Shown one piece after another: positions 6,593-14,204 of a DNA stretch of 17,596 nucleotides (the stretch's first letter is position 1; each line of letters begins with the position of its first letter). This DNA is from an uncultured Eubacteriaceae bacterium (lineage in GTDB: Bacteria > Bacillota > Clostridia > Eubacteriales > Eubacteriaceae), in contig CANRHG010000019.1 of assembly GCA_947630385.1 (NCBI GenBank), positions 1 to 17,596 on the forward strand, read 5' to 3'. Under the pieces are notes generated by a model. It had not been told where the DNA came from, made no database searches, and was given only the letters and a program-made list of their open reading frames with translations. The position numbers and the translations under genes are program-made.

Positions 6593-8095
6593 TTAGGCGC
6601 ACTGAGGCTGGGGAGAGAATTTACGCTTTACGAAGGCTTCAAATTTACTAAACGCCAAAGCGCCCATTTTAAAGCCAAAGAGGATTTTTGAACGAATCTT
6701 CCCCCGGACGGGCATTTTGTCGACGCTGTACTTGTTCCGCATCATCGAGGGGATGGACTCGACCCCGTTTCTAAAGTTTTGTTTTTTATGAAACGCTTCT
6801 TCTTTTTGATCTTTCGAGAACTTTGCGCGGTCCGTGCCGGTTTTAGAGACCATAACGACGTTGGTTTCTTTCTGGGGCTTGGGGTTACATTTGTCTTTGT
6901 GGGGACAATCTTTGCAGACCGACTGGTCAAAGACGGCCCGGCATTGTCCGTTTTTGTAGACGGAAGCCTTCAGCGGAGTTTTTCCGTTTGGACAGGTGGT
7001 CATTTTTCCGTCTTCGTCGAACTCAAAATCCGCCTTAAACTCGTCCGGCTTTTTCCCGGTCAGTGCCGTCGTCGTGAGCGTGATCCCCTTTTGCTTTGCC
7101 TTTTTGGAAAGTTCTTCCGAAGCGTAGCCGCCGTCGGTGATGAGATCGACGTCCTCTTCGTGGACCGGCTCGTTTTCTAAGTAGTCTTCCAAAAACTTCA
7201 CGTCGCTTTTCGTGTTCTGGTCAAAGGCGTAGTCTTCGATCATGGAACCATCCTCACCGCCTACTTCGCTGACGTTGGCGGCGTAACCGACATGATCCAC
7301 CCCCGCTTTTTTGCGGTAAGTGGCGTCCGGATCGTGGGGCGACTTGACCGTCGTCGAGTTCAGGCCTTCTTCCTTGTTCTTACGAAGGCGGTAGTTCCCG
7401 CCGTCGAGGATGAGTTGTTCGTGAAAGACGCGCTCCTGAGAAGCGGCAGCCTCGGAGTTAAGCCCGTTTTCTTCGGAAAGCTTTCGAACCTTGACGGTTT
7501 CTCCCGCGAGGAGTTCGCTTTTTTGTTCGTAGCTTAACTTTTCACGGTCCCAGTAAAAAAGAGCGTTGTAATCGTCTTTTTTAAGATAGTGGGAAAGCTC
7601 TTCCGGGATCTTAACCTTCTTGCTGTCGAGTTCCTTTAGGACCAGATGGTTGGCTTCGTAGAGGATGCCCAGTCTCGAGAGGTTACGGATGTTAGATGCA
7701 ATCGTAAAGGAGTCCATGCGCCGGATGTTTTTGTCGCATTCCATGACGTCCTGGAGATGAGAGAAGAGCGGCTTTAGCGCTTCGTGGATCAGGTCCCGGC
7801 CGGTCTGTTTTTCAAACTCGTAAGTTGCCGTTCGAAACCGTGTGAATGTTCTTTCAGAAGGGACCCTGTCCCGACTGGTCAGTCCCACCGCCCTGCGGAA
7901 GAGTTCGTTCCACTTTAAGTTTTCAAGGAGCTCGTCCGTGAGCGCAAAGAGTTCTTTTATAAGAAGAGAGCCGAACAGAACGTTGACCGGCGTGTTTGGC
8001 CTGGAAATATTATCCGAATAGAGGTCGTGAAAGATCTCTTCGTCGATGTTTAGAAAAATCTCATTGTAAAAACGGGTCGCCCAGCTCTTCTGAAG
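6593..8095 (-). pseudogene. IS1182-like DDE transposase lacking its start (5'-truncated)
   Basis: The frame is open for 501 codons from 8095 to the stop at 6593, with TAA-TAG directly before it. Counting from the first usable start (GTG at 7888, 431 codons) the catalytic triad is D59 (RMDS), D252 (LITDGGYAS) and E377 (RNGVES), with a cysteine cluster C299, C325, C328, C334, as in IS1182-family enzymes. The 69 codons before that GTG still read like the family's N-terminal domain (SWATRFYNEIF, ISRPNTPVNVLFG), so the true start was further upstream and is gone. The break falls inside the palindrome at 8091-8169. A short protein from GTG 7888 would lack most of the N-terminal domain. GC content is far above that of the flanking island. 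I did not identify the terminal inverted repeats of the element. Confidence 0.8.
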
Positions 8096-8169
8096 CTATT
8101 ACAATATAAATATAGAGATTATTGAACCTGTCGTTCAATAATCTCTATATTTGTATTGTAATAACTTCA
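8091..8169. repeat. 79-nt near-perfect palindrome between transposase remnant and vsr
   Basis: Arms 8091-8127 and 8133-8169 are complementary at 35 of 37 positions (exceptions 8096/8164 and 8107/8153), with a five-base loop CTGTC. It begins 27 bases after the vsr stop and ends in the first codons of the broken transposase frame. As RNA on either strand it would make one very long hairpin, but no U tract follows on either side, so a standard intrinsic terminator is unlikely. It may be a small palindromic mobile element, a 3'-end protecting hairpin, or a scar of island insertion. Confidence 0.85.
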
Positions 8170-8196
8170 AACTTTGAGTTAAAATAATTTAAGAAT

Positions 8197-8619
8197 TTAC
8201 CGAGACAATAATTCTAAGACTTCTTTTACACAATTATCTAAATCTTTCAAGACTTCGGTCTCCCAGAATCTTATGACTTTCCAACCATTTTCAATCAATA
8301 GTGTATTAACTCTTTTGTCTCGTTTTATATTTTCCTCGATTTTTTCAATCCAGTATTTTCTATTATTTTTTAATTTTTCTTTTTTGATTTCCCAGTCTTT
8401 GCCATGCCAAAATTCGCCGTCTACAAATACAGCGATTTTTTGTTTAGTTATAGCTATGTCTGGGGAGCCTGGTAACTTTCGATAATTCTTTCTATACCTT
8501 ATACCATTTTTCCAGAGTTCCTTTGCTAACATAACTTCTGCAGTACCGTTTTTCAATTTAACATTTGCCATTCTTTTGCTGATCTCTGGAGTTGTTTCCA
8601 ATTTTTTTGGATGTTTCAT
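8197..8619 (-). CDS. vsr: Vsr-like very short patch repair endonuclease (DNA mismatch nicking)
   Basis: 140 residues of the Vsr fold. The N-terminal segment ISKRMANVKLKNGTAE matches the region preceding the family's catalytic core; the core follows as SPDIAI (D54, equivalent to the catalytic Asp), FVDGEFWHG (67-73, W71 and H72) and the end motif GWKVIRFWE (112-120). Vsr enzymes nick 5' of the T in T:G mismatches left when 5-methylcytosine is deaminated. Here the partner methyltransferase is two genes upstream, so repair at GATC sites is inferred. The Cys and His zinc ligands of E. coli Vsr are missing (Glu69 replaces the usual Cys, and WET replaces WEC). It follows the endonuclease by 26 bases, is AT-rich, and has no clear Shine-Dalgarno box. 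Confidence 0.88.
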   Translation of the reverse strand: MKHPKKLETTPEISKRMANVKLKNGTAEVMLAKELWKNGIRYRKNYRKLPGSPDIAITKQKIAVFVDGEFWHGKDWEIKKEKLKNNRKYWIEKIEENIKRDKRVNTLLIENGWKVIRFWETEVLKDLDNCVKEVLELLSR

Positions 8620-8645
8620 CTGTAAATATTTAATCGAAGCTTAAA

Positions 8646-10004
8646 TCAATTTTCTTTTACTTCAATTTGTTTTTTAATATAATCGTTATTAAACCAAAAA
8701 CATTGTTTAGTTATTAGATCTCCATTAGGTAGTAATGTAGTATCATTTTTATTACTTCCATGCGGTCTTACATGACAAACTGGGCTTTCACTTTGCTTAG
8801 GAAGATTGTTATGGGTTTTTCCATTTTTTTCTTCAAAGATCACTCCTTGATTCACGATTTCTTTAGTTCTTTCCCAAACACGCTTTATTTCGTTCATATC
8901 TTTCTCTGGAATACTCCAAAATTGAATATTATTGAAAACGTACTCTTTCTCTTCATTCTCTTTGAAAATCACAAACAAAAAACGTTTTGAATTCAAATAA
9001 TTGTAAAAATCAGATTCTTCCCAAGTATCTTCGCTTAATTTTAGGAAGTCGATTGTTGGAAAAGACATACTTTCTTTAACTTTTCCATTAGATTGTACTC
9101 TAACCGTTTTTAGTAATAAATTAGCTTTCTTAAACTCATCAGTTTTGGATATTTTCCCGTCAACTCCTAATATTCTTGCTATTATCATTTCATTTAGATT
9201 TTTAGGAGAACTTTTTATTTCGAAGAGCTTAGCTAATTCATTTTGAGTTTTACCAAAATAAGGAGTTACTTTTTCAATGATATATTCCTCAAGCGACTTA
9301 TCTTTTAAAGCAGAAACATCTTTTATTATTTTTGGACTTTCTTTTTTACCAAAAATATAATTATTTAACAATTGAGTCATATAAGAGGCTTTTAAAGAAT
9401 AAGCTCTTTGTTTAGCTAACTTATCTGAATAAGGTTGCTTTCTTAAGCTATTTCTATTTTCCCCTTTAGTACTTGCAGCTAAATATAAAGTGTCCCTTTC
9501 ACTTAATTCGTGAGCTTTACCTTCTCTTATCTTGTCAATTATTTTTTCCCAATCATCTTTGATTATTTCTAAATCCTCGTCAGGAAATTGAAACAAAACA
9601 ACATCCGACACAAAAAATTCAGATTTATCAACTTCAGGTCGGTTCTCGTAAAACATAAATAAAATGGTGTTACATTTTTCATAAAAAGAACTTGTTTCAA
9701 AAGTTTTATCGACTTCTTTCATATAGTCAATCATATTTGCAACAAGTCTTTCTTTAGCACGAACTGTTCCATTTTTATTTCTACGATAAGGAGTTACCTT
9801 AAGTTCAACTTTAGCTTCAACAAAGTCTGGTTCAGAACGATTATTTGGCTTTATTCCAAACCATTCCTCCACTAAATTTCCGATTCCACCTTTACCGGTC
9901 TTTAGTCGTTGATTTGTATCAATTTCCTTAAACGGAATTCCTTTTATTTTTGAAGCTCTGGTATATAAATCCTTTCTTATTTCATTGATTTTATCGAAAT
10001 CCAT
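8646..10004 (-). CDS. Type II restriction endonuclease, Sau3AI/MutH family (predicted GATC)
   Basis: 452 residues, close to Sau3AI. The N-terminal MutH-like catalytic domain shows E46/E47, D60, E67 and K69 in EPDFVEAKVELKVTP, the D-ExK metal site. Further Sau3AI-type blocks are FETSSF, GKAHELSE, SLRKQPYSDKLAKQRA (185-200), and the C-terminal CHVRPH and TKQCFWFNNDYIKKQ. The second half is the non-cutting effector domain of the family. Sau3AI cuts before GATC whether or not the adenine is methylated, and is blocked by cytosine methylation; that specificity is carried over here by similarity. It starts 20 bases after the methyltransferase stop, giving methylase-first order, which protects the host during transfer. 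Strongly AT-rich, with no clear Shine-Dalgarno sequence. Confidence 0.94.
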   Translation of the reverse strand: MDFDKINEIRKDLYTRASKIKGIPFKEIDTNQRLKTGKGGIGNLVEEWFGIKPNNRSEPDFVEAKVELKVTPYRRNKNGTVRAKERLVANMIDYMKEVDKTFETSSFYEKCNTILFMFYENRPEVDKSEFFVSDVVLFQFPDEDLEIIKDDWEKIIDKIREGKAHELSERDTLYLAASTKGENRNSLRKQPYSDKLAKQRAYSLKASYMTQLLNNYIFGKKESPKIIKDVSALKDKSLEEYIIEKVTPYFGKTQNELAKLFEIKSSPKNLNEMIIARILGVDGKISKTDEFKKANLLLKTVRVQSNGKVKESMSFPTIDFLKLSEDTWEESDFYNYLNSKRFLFVIFKENEEKEYVFNNIQFWSIPEKDMNEIKRVWERTKEIVNQGVIFEEKNGKTHNNLPKQSESPVCHVRPHGSNKNDTTLLPNGDLITKQCFWFNNDYIKKQIEVKEN

Positions 10005-10024
10005 AACAGAACCACTAAAATCTT

Positions 10025-11242
10025 TTAAATTTCAGATTCAAAAATTTCGTCGATTATTTTCCCTATTCTTGTGACGATTGGTATAACCAATGCATTCCCC
10101 ATACAAAAATAACGCATCCTCTGCGGCATTCCAGTATTTGTCCAGTTATCATTAAATCCCTGCAATCTTTCAGCTTCTACGGGAGTTAATAATCTTAACT
10201 TTCCAGAATCTAAGTCTGATATAACGTGAGTAGAACGGTTTAAAGTAGATTCACTAGTTAACATAGTTCTTGCTGGTTTATCTAAGGGATCCGGAAAAGC
10301 CATAGAACCTTCACTAAAATAATACTCATGACCACTTTTTGACGTTCTCTTGATTTTTTTAGATCCTTTTAGGTAAGTCCACTTATCTAATTTATCTTGA
10401 GAAATAAAAAAAGAATCATCTACATTATTTTCTACAATATCTCTTAGGCAAATAGGTTCTTCTTCCCTTTCTTCTATTTTGGTTGTATAAATTATTCCAT
10501 TACTCATATAACCTGAATTTTTAAAAGGAAAAGAAAAATAATCACTTACGTCTTCTACACTATCAGGGATAGAAATTTCTTCGATAGCCTCATTGTTTAA
10601 AATCGGAAAAGCCTTAGCAAATATTCCTTCTGAAGTAATAATATCTTCCGCTGAGAGTTTTGATTTTGTTTTTCCGTAAACTGTATCATTATCATAAGCA
10701 AAGATAAAAACTCTTCTTCTACGTTGAGCCGCACCATATTGGGCTGCATTTATTACTCTCCATTCAACCGAATAATTTAATTGATTAAGACAAGTGAGCA
10801 TCACTCCAAAATCTCTACCTCGTTGCTTAGCCGGTGATTTTAATAAGCGGTCTACATTTTCAAATAAACAAAATTTAGGTTTTTTAGAAAGCAAAGTATC
10901 ATAAATCTGCCACCATAAAACACCTTTTTTACCTTCAATTCCTTTAGCTGTATTTAGAGTATGAGCAACGCTGTAATCCTGACAAGGAAAACCAGCAACT
11001 AATAAATTATGATTAGGGATGCTATCTTTATCAACGATTGCTATGTCATCGTTTGTATGAATTTCATTATTAAGATCTTCACTATTTCCAAAATGTTTGA
11101 CGTAACAATCATGAGCCCATTGTTTTTTAGCTCCAGGTTCCCATTGAGAAAACCAAACAGTTTCCCAACCTGAATTAAGATTGTCGAATCCAACTCGAAA
11201 GCCCCCAACACCTGCAAATAGTTCACATATCGTTTTTTTCAT
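10025..11242 (-). CDS. DNA (cytosine-5) methyltransferase, M.Sau3AI-like (predicted GATm5C)
   Basis: 405 residues. C5-methyltransferase motifs in order: I, LFAGVGG (8-14, SAM binding); IV, GFPCQDY (84-90, catalytic C87); VI, ENV (128-130); VIII, QRRRR (173-177); X, GNALVIP (382-388). The variable region between VIII and X also resembles M.Sau3AI (KGSKKI, FSEGSMAFPDPLDKPARTMLTSE read in pieces), so methylation of the C in GATC is inferred. It leads the operon followed by the endonuclease and Vsr. The gene is AT-rich, unlike the neighbouring core genes, which points to horizontal acquisition. The upstream 259 bases contain an inverted repeat that may mediate control. Confidence 0.95.
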   Translation of the reverse strand: MKKTICELFAGVGGFRVGFDNLNSGWETVWFSQWEPGAKKQWAHDCYVKHFGNSEDLNNEIHTNDDIAIVDKDSIPNHNLLVAGFPCQDYSVAHTLNTAKGIEGKKGVLWWQIYDTLLSKKPKFCLFENVDRLLKSPAKQRGRDFGVMLTCLNQLNYSVEWRVINAAQYGAAQRRRRVFIFAYDNDTVYGKTKSKLSAEDIITSEGIFAKAFPILNNEAIEEISIPDSVEDVSDYFSFPFKNSGYMSNGIIYTTKIEEREEEPICLRDIVENNVDDSFFISQDKLDKWTYLKGSKKIKRTSKSGHEYYFSEGSMAFPDPLDKPARTMLTSESTLNRSTHVISDLDSGKLRLLTPVEAERLQGFNDNWTNTGMPQRMRYFCMGNALVIPIVTRIGKIIDEIFESEI

Positions 11243-11285
11243 TTGATTTCTAACACATTAATAAATTGAAAAAAATAGGTATCAC

Positions 11286-11317
11286 CGCTATTAATCTATA
11301 TATTATGATTAAAAGCG
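11286..11317. promoter_or_regulatory. Inverted repeat upstream of the methyltransferase, possible operator
   Basis: CGCTATTAATC (11286-11296) and GATTAAAAGCG (11307-11317) are complementary at 10 of 11 positions with a ten-base spacer, 44-75 bases before the methyltransferase start. No controller (C) protein gene is present, so if it is an operator the methyltransferase itself or a host protein would bind. The rest of 11243-11501 shows no gene. Confidence 0.35.
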
Positions 11318-11462
11318 TAATACCGATTTTGTTCAAATTTATGATAATACAAAAAGTGGGGTTAAGGGGGTTGAAAATTTATCAAGAGTGTAATTTTTTT
11401 TAAATCGATGAAAGGAAATAAGAAACTTACATTTTGGGTAAATTAGCTAATAAATCGAAGGC

Positions 11463-11501
11463 TTGCTAGGAAAAAATTAAACTGATAAAATCACGAATAC
11501 T
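11463..11501 (+). promoter_or_regulatory. Sigma-A-type promoter giving a nearly leaderless mRNA
   Basis: TTGCTA (11463-11468, four of six matches) and TAAAAT (11486-11491, five of six) are 17 bases apart. The ATG at 11502 is ten bases after the -10 box, so transcription would start about three or four bases before the start codon. No Shine-Dalgarno sequence lies in between. The arrangement is like that of uppP. Confidence 0.5.
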
Positions 11502-12425
11502 ATGGATAAACTATTTTCCAAACCTATTCTTGATTCTTCTAATATCTCAGATGATGAAGATTTAGATACGGATCAAAGCATAGAAAATATTAACAATTCC
11601 TACGGGAAAACAAAACCACTGGATGAGATTTCCCCACAAGAAGAGGAGACGCAACCCTTAGATACGGAATCTCTCTTCTCCGAGGAACCCGTAGAAAAAA
11701 CGGAAGACATCGAATCTTTTGATAAAAATTACCAGAAAGGACCGGACGAGGACGAAAACGAAAGGTTTACTCAGGATCTTTTCACCGAAGAACCGATCGA
11801 AACGCCAACACCTACGAGACAACCTCCGCAAGAGCCGGCTGCTGAGGCGGCAGAACAACCTCATAAAAACTATAGCCGGTATATAATTATAGGTCTGATT
11901 GCTTTAATCGTAATTCTCTGTTTTGCCTGGTTTTTTATAGCTTTTAGTTCAAATAACCAAAGCGATACTCAAAAGAAACAAGATGCTACGGTGCAACAGC
12001 AAACACCGTCTTCTTCCAGGCCGAACCGGAACTCACAAAGCGGTTCCGAAAACAGTGGCGGAAACAATTACGAAGAAAACAATTATTACTCTGAACCGCC
12101 GTCAAATGACTCTCAACCATCGAACGATCAATCTACGGACTCACGACCAAGTACGCCTAGTACGGATACAACACCGCAAGAGCCTACCGATGACACGACT
12201 TCAAGTCCTGATACGGATTCCGGCGATCAAACCGATACCCAGGAGCCGTCGGGAGACACTGATTCGGGAACGAATCAAGACTCGACCGAAGATGGTACTA
12301 ATAGCGAATCTACAGAACAAAACTCTACCTACGATGAGTCGTCCCAGAGCGAAACTATACGGAACGAAACCAATGTTTCTAATGAATATGGTTCTGAAGA
12401 AAGCTTAGTACACGTCGTCGATTAG
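11502..12425 (+). CDS. Single-pass membrane protein with acidic inner part and low-complexity outer tail
   Basis: Not recognised as a known family. 307 residues: an acidic, disordered region (1-120), basic residues at HKNYSRY just before one transmembrane helix (about 127-149, IIIGLIALIVILCFAWFFIAF), then about 158 residues rich in Ser, Thr, Asn, Gln, Asp and Pro with no cysteine. Positive residues before the helix suggest N-in, C-out. There is no signal peptide, sortase motif or enzyme domain. Three similar short motifs occur in the inner part: LFSKPILD (4-11), LFSEEPVE (59-66) and LFTEEPIE (93-100). These could be docking sites. It has its own promoter. Its last 47 bases overlap the convergent hydrolase gene. 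Confidence 0.75.
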   Translation: MDKLFSKPILDSSNISDDEDLDTDQSIENINNSYGKTKPLDEISPQEEETQPLDTESLFSEEPVEKTEDIESFDKNYQKGPDEDENERFTQDLFTEEPIETPTPTRQPPQEPAAEAAEQPHKNYSRYIIIGLIALIVILCFAWFFIAFSSNNQSDTQKKQDATVQQQTPSSSRPNRNSQSGSENSGGNNYEENNYYSEPPSNDSQPSNDQSTDSRPSTPSTDTTPQEPTDDTTSSPDTDSGDQTDTQEPSGDTDSGTNQDSTEDGTNSESTEQNSTYDESSQSETIRNETNVSNEYGSEESLVHVVD

Positions 12426-13173
12426 AATCGGTGAAGAATTCTTTTGAACCGTGACCGGCCTTTTTAAAAAGTTCAATCGTTATTTGATCGTTTCCGGTCT
12501 CACGCTGTTGTGTCATCAGACTTTTTGTCTGGGCACTCGGAATTAAATGATCTCTCATACCCTGCTGAAACAAAATCGGCAGGGTTTTTTCATTAAGATA
12601 ATAAACCGGTGAAGCTTTTATCAAGAAAGCATCTGATGCGTTTTTAAGGTGTTTTCCGAGATACAACTGGGTAAGATCGAGTGCGTGCTTATAACGAATA
12701 CGATCGATGAGGGATTTTGTGATCTGTTTTTTCCCGGCCAAAAAATCAAGCGGTCCGTAAAAACTGATACAGGCTACTGGATAGATCCCACTTTCTTTTT
12801 TAAGATCCTCTCTTAAGGCGTTCATCAAAGCAAGATAAGCTCCGGCTGAGTGACCAGAGAGGATGACGTTATTTTTATCTATATTTAAATCTTCGGAATT
12901 CTCCCTTAAAAACTTTAGTGCCCTACTGACGTCGTAAATACTCTCCGGATAGATGGCCTGCGGAAAGATCCGGTAGTTCAGGGATACGACTACAAATCCG
13001 TCGTTTGTAAAAGATTTCCAAAAACTTTCTTCCCCACTGGCCTTATCGCCTCCTACCCATCCGCCTCCGTGAATAAAAACGATCGTAGGACCGGCCTTTT
13101 TTAATTCATCGGGATAAAAAATATCTAGTTTTAAGTTATGTTCGTTGTCGTATGTAAGATCTCTTTTTTCCAT
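12379..13173 (-). CDS. Alpha/beta-hydrolase, esterase/lipase (BD-FAE/HSL-like)
   Basis: 264 residues of the alpha/beta-hydrolase fold. The oxyanion motif HGGGW is at 35-39, the nucleophile elbow GHSAG at 107-111 (S109), with D208 (GMRDHLIP) and H241 (AGHGS) completing a triad. There is no signal peptide, so it is probably cytoplasmic. Enzymes of this kind hydrolyse carboxyl esters, acyl groups on sugars or small amides; the substrate cannot be named. It starts 56 bases after the rpsI stop, behind a terminator, with no clear Shine-Dalgarno box, so its expression is either low read-through or from a promoter I cannot pick. Its 3' end overlaps the plus-strand membrane-protein gene by 47 bases. 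Confidence 0.85.
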   Translation of the reverse strand: MEKRDLTYDNEHNLKLDIFYPDELKKAGPTIVFIHGGGWVGGDKASGEESFWKSFTNDGFVVVSLNYRIFPQAIYPESIYDVSRALKFLRENSEDLNIDKNNVILSGHSAGAYLALMNALREDLKKESGIYPVACISFYGPLDFLAGKKQITKSLIDRIRYKHALDLTQLYLGKHLKNASDAFLIKASPVYYLNEKTLPILFQQGMRDHLIPSAQTKSLMTQQRETGNDQITIELFKKAGHGSKEFFTDSNRRRVLSFLQNHIH

Positions 13174-13195
13174 TTAAAACGTTTTCACCCATAAA

Positions 13196-13225
13196 ATAAA
13201 AAAAGTTACAGAAATTCTGTAACTT
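13196..13225 (-). terminator. Intrinsic terminator after rpsI
   Basis: AAGTTACAG (13203-13211) and CTGTAACTT (13217-13225) form a nine-pair stem with a five-base loop, starting three bases after the rpsI stop. On the minus strand the stem runs into a T tract (13198-13204 read in reverse). It ends the rplM-rpsI unit. Confidence 0.85.
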
Positions 13226-13228
13226 ATA

Positions 13229-13621
13229 TTAACGCTTCGAAAATTGTGGTGCGCGGCGAGCTTTTTTAAGACCGTATTTTTTACGTTCGGTCATGCGCGC
13301 ATCTCTAGTCAGATAACCAGCTTTCTTGAGAACTGGACGAAGGTTTTGGTCGGCTTCTACCAAAGCTCTAGAAATCCCCAAACGAATGGCACCGGATTGT
13401 CCGGTAAAACCGCCGCCTTTGACGTTTACGATCACGTCAAATTGGTTTGCCGTATCCGTGAGGTTAAGTGGTTGCTTTGCGACCATTTTTAAAGTATCTA
13501 AGCCTTTAAAATAATCATCGATTGGACGTCCGTTGATGATAAATTCACCATCACCCGGGAGTAAGCGAACTCTGGCTACGGAGGTCTTTCTTCTTCCTGT
13601 TCCTAAATACTGTATTTTCAT
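13229..13621 (-). CDS. rpsI: Small ribosomal subunit protein S9 (uS9)
   Basis: 130 residues, full length for bacterial S9. The sequence begins IQYLGTGRRKTSVARVRL and ends in the basic tail KKARRAPQFSKR that reaches into the 30S P site, where the last Arg contacts tRNA. The start ATG overlaps the rplM stop by four bases (ATGA), so translation is coupled to L13, giving equal output of the two proteins. An intrinsic terminator follows the stop directly. Confidence 0.98.
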   Translation of the reverse strand: MKIQYLGTGRRKTSVARVRLLPGDGEFIINGRPIDDYFKGLDTLKMVAKQPLNLTDTANQFDVIVNVKGGGFTGQSGAIRLGISRALVEADQNLRPVLKKAGYLTRDARMTERKKYGLKKARRAPQFSKR

Positions 13622-14076
13622 GACTGACTCCCTTTGGTCACGATTTCAAGAACTTCCGGCTGTTGTGCTTCGTGCGGATGTTCGTTTCCACTGTAAACTT
13701 TCAATTTGTTCATAAACTTTTTCTGTAACTTGTTTTTCGGTAACATTCCACGAACGGCATGTTCGATCACACGTTCTGGGTGTTTTTCCAACATTTCTTT
13801 CGCGGATGTTTCCTTTAATCCGCCGAGGTATCCGGAATGTCTCTTATATTTTTTCTGGTCGAGTTTTTTCCCGGTCAGTTGAACTTTATCCGCGTTGATG
13901 ACGATAACATAATCGCCACAGTCAACGTGGGGAGTAAAATTAACCTTGTTTTTCCCTCTCAGGATATCGGCAATCTGAGTGGCTAACCTTCCTAAGATTT
14001 GATCTTCTGCATCAATTAGATACCATTTCCGATCAAAGTCAGAAGCTTTAGCCGAAATTGTGGTTTTCGGGTTCAT
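13618..14076 (-). CDS. rplM: Large ribosomal subunit protein L13 (uL13)
   Basis: 152 residues from the ATG at 14076, slightly longer than the typical 142-147. It carries the signature VRGMLPKN (108-115) and the RNA-binding region RHSGYLGG (79-86). A strong GGAG box lies seven bases before the ATG. The frame is open to 14169, but the extra 31 residues lie in the leader and do not match L13. L13 is an early assembly protein of the 50S subunit. It forms a two-gene unit with rpsI, driven by the promoter at 14205-14233, although read-through from truA is also possible. Confidence 0.97.
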   Translation of the reverse strand: MNPKTTISAKASDFDRKWYLIDAEDQILGRLATQIADILRGKNKVNFTPHVDCGDYVIVINADKVQLTGKKLDQKKYKRHSGYLGGLKETSAKEMLEKHPERVIEHAVRGMLPKNKLQKKFMNKLKVYSGNEHPHEAQQPEVLEIVTKGSQS

Positions 14077-14198
14077 AAATTCTCCTTTAAAAGTTAATAA
14101 GGCATTAAATAATTGCTGCAGAAGCTCGATTTGAAAAACCGGTTCCGTACTGCAATCGAAAAAAAACAAGTCCCAATGAATAAGCTCACAAGGACATC
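14077..14198 (-). promoter_or_regulatory. Candidate rplM leader RNA (possible L13-type autoregulatory leader)
   Basis: About 120 transcribed bases separate the predicted start site from the rplM ATG. Read on the minus strand they contain GTCC and GGAC arms followed by an eight-base T run (14161-14168), and CGATT/AATCG and ATTGC/GCAAT arms around GGAACCGGTT (14105-14157). The latter pairings share bases, so they exclude each other. Ribosomal protein leaders of L13 type are known in Bacillota, but I cannot match this sequence to that family's consensus by eye. Confidence 0.45.
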
Positions 14199-14204
14199 TT
14201 TTTT

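Noticed and set aside
6779..7180. 133-codon plus-strand frame opposite the transposase
   Set aside because: Shadow of the GC-rich transposase gene, with no family resemblance and no ribosome binding site.
8091..8169. CRISPR or integron attC site
   Set aside because: Only one palindrome without spacer-repeat order, and no integrase or attC core sites.
11983..12408. 141-codon frame inside the membrane-protein gene
   Set aside because: Shadow in another frame of the low-complexity tail, rich in Arg/Thr/Pro, with no start signal.
14077..14169. Longer N terminus of L13 (31 extra residues)
   Set aside because: A strong GGAG box precedes the ATG at 14076, and the extra part is leader sequence.
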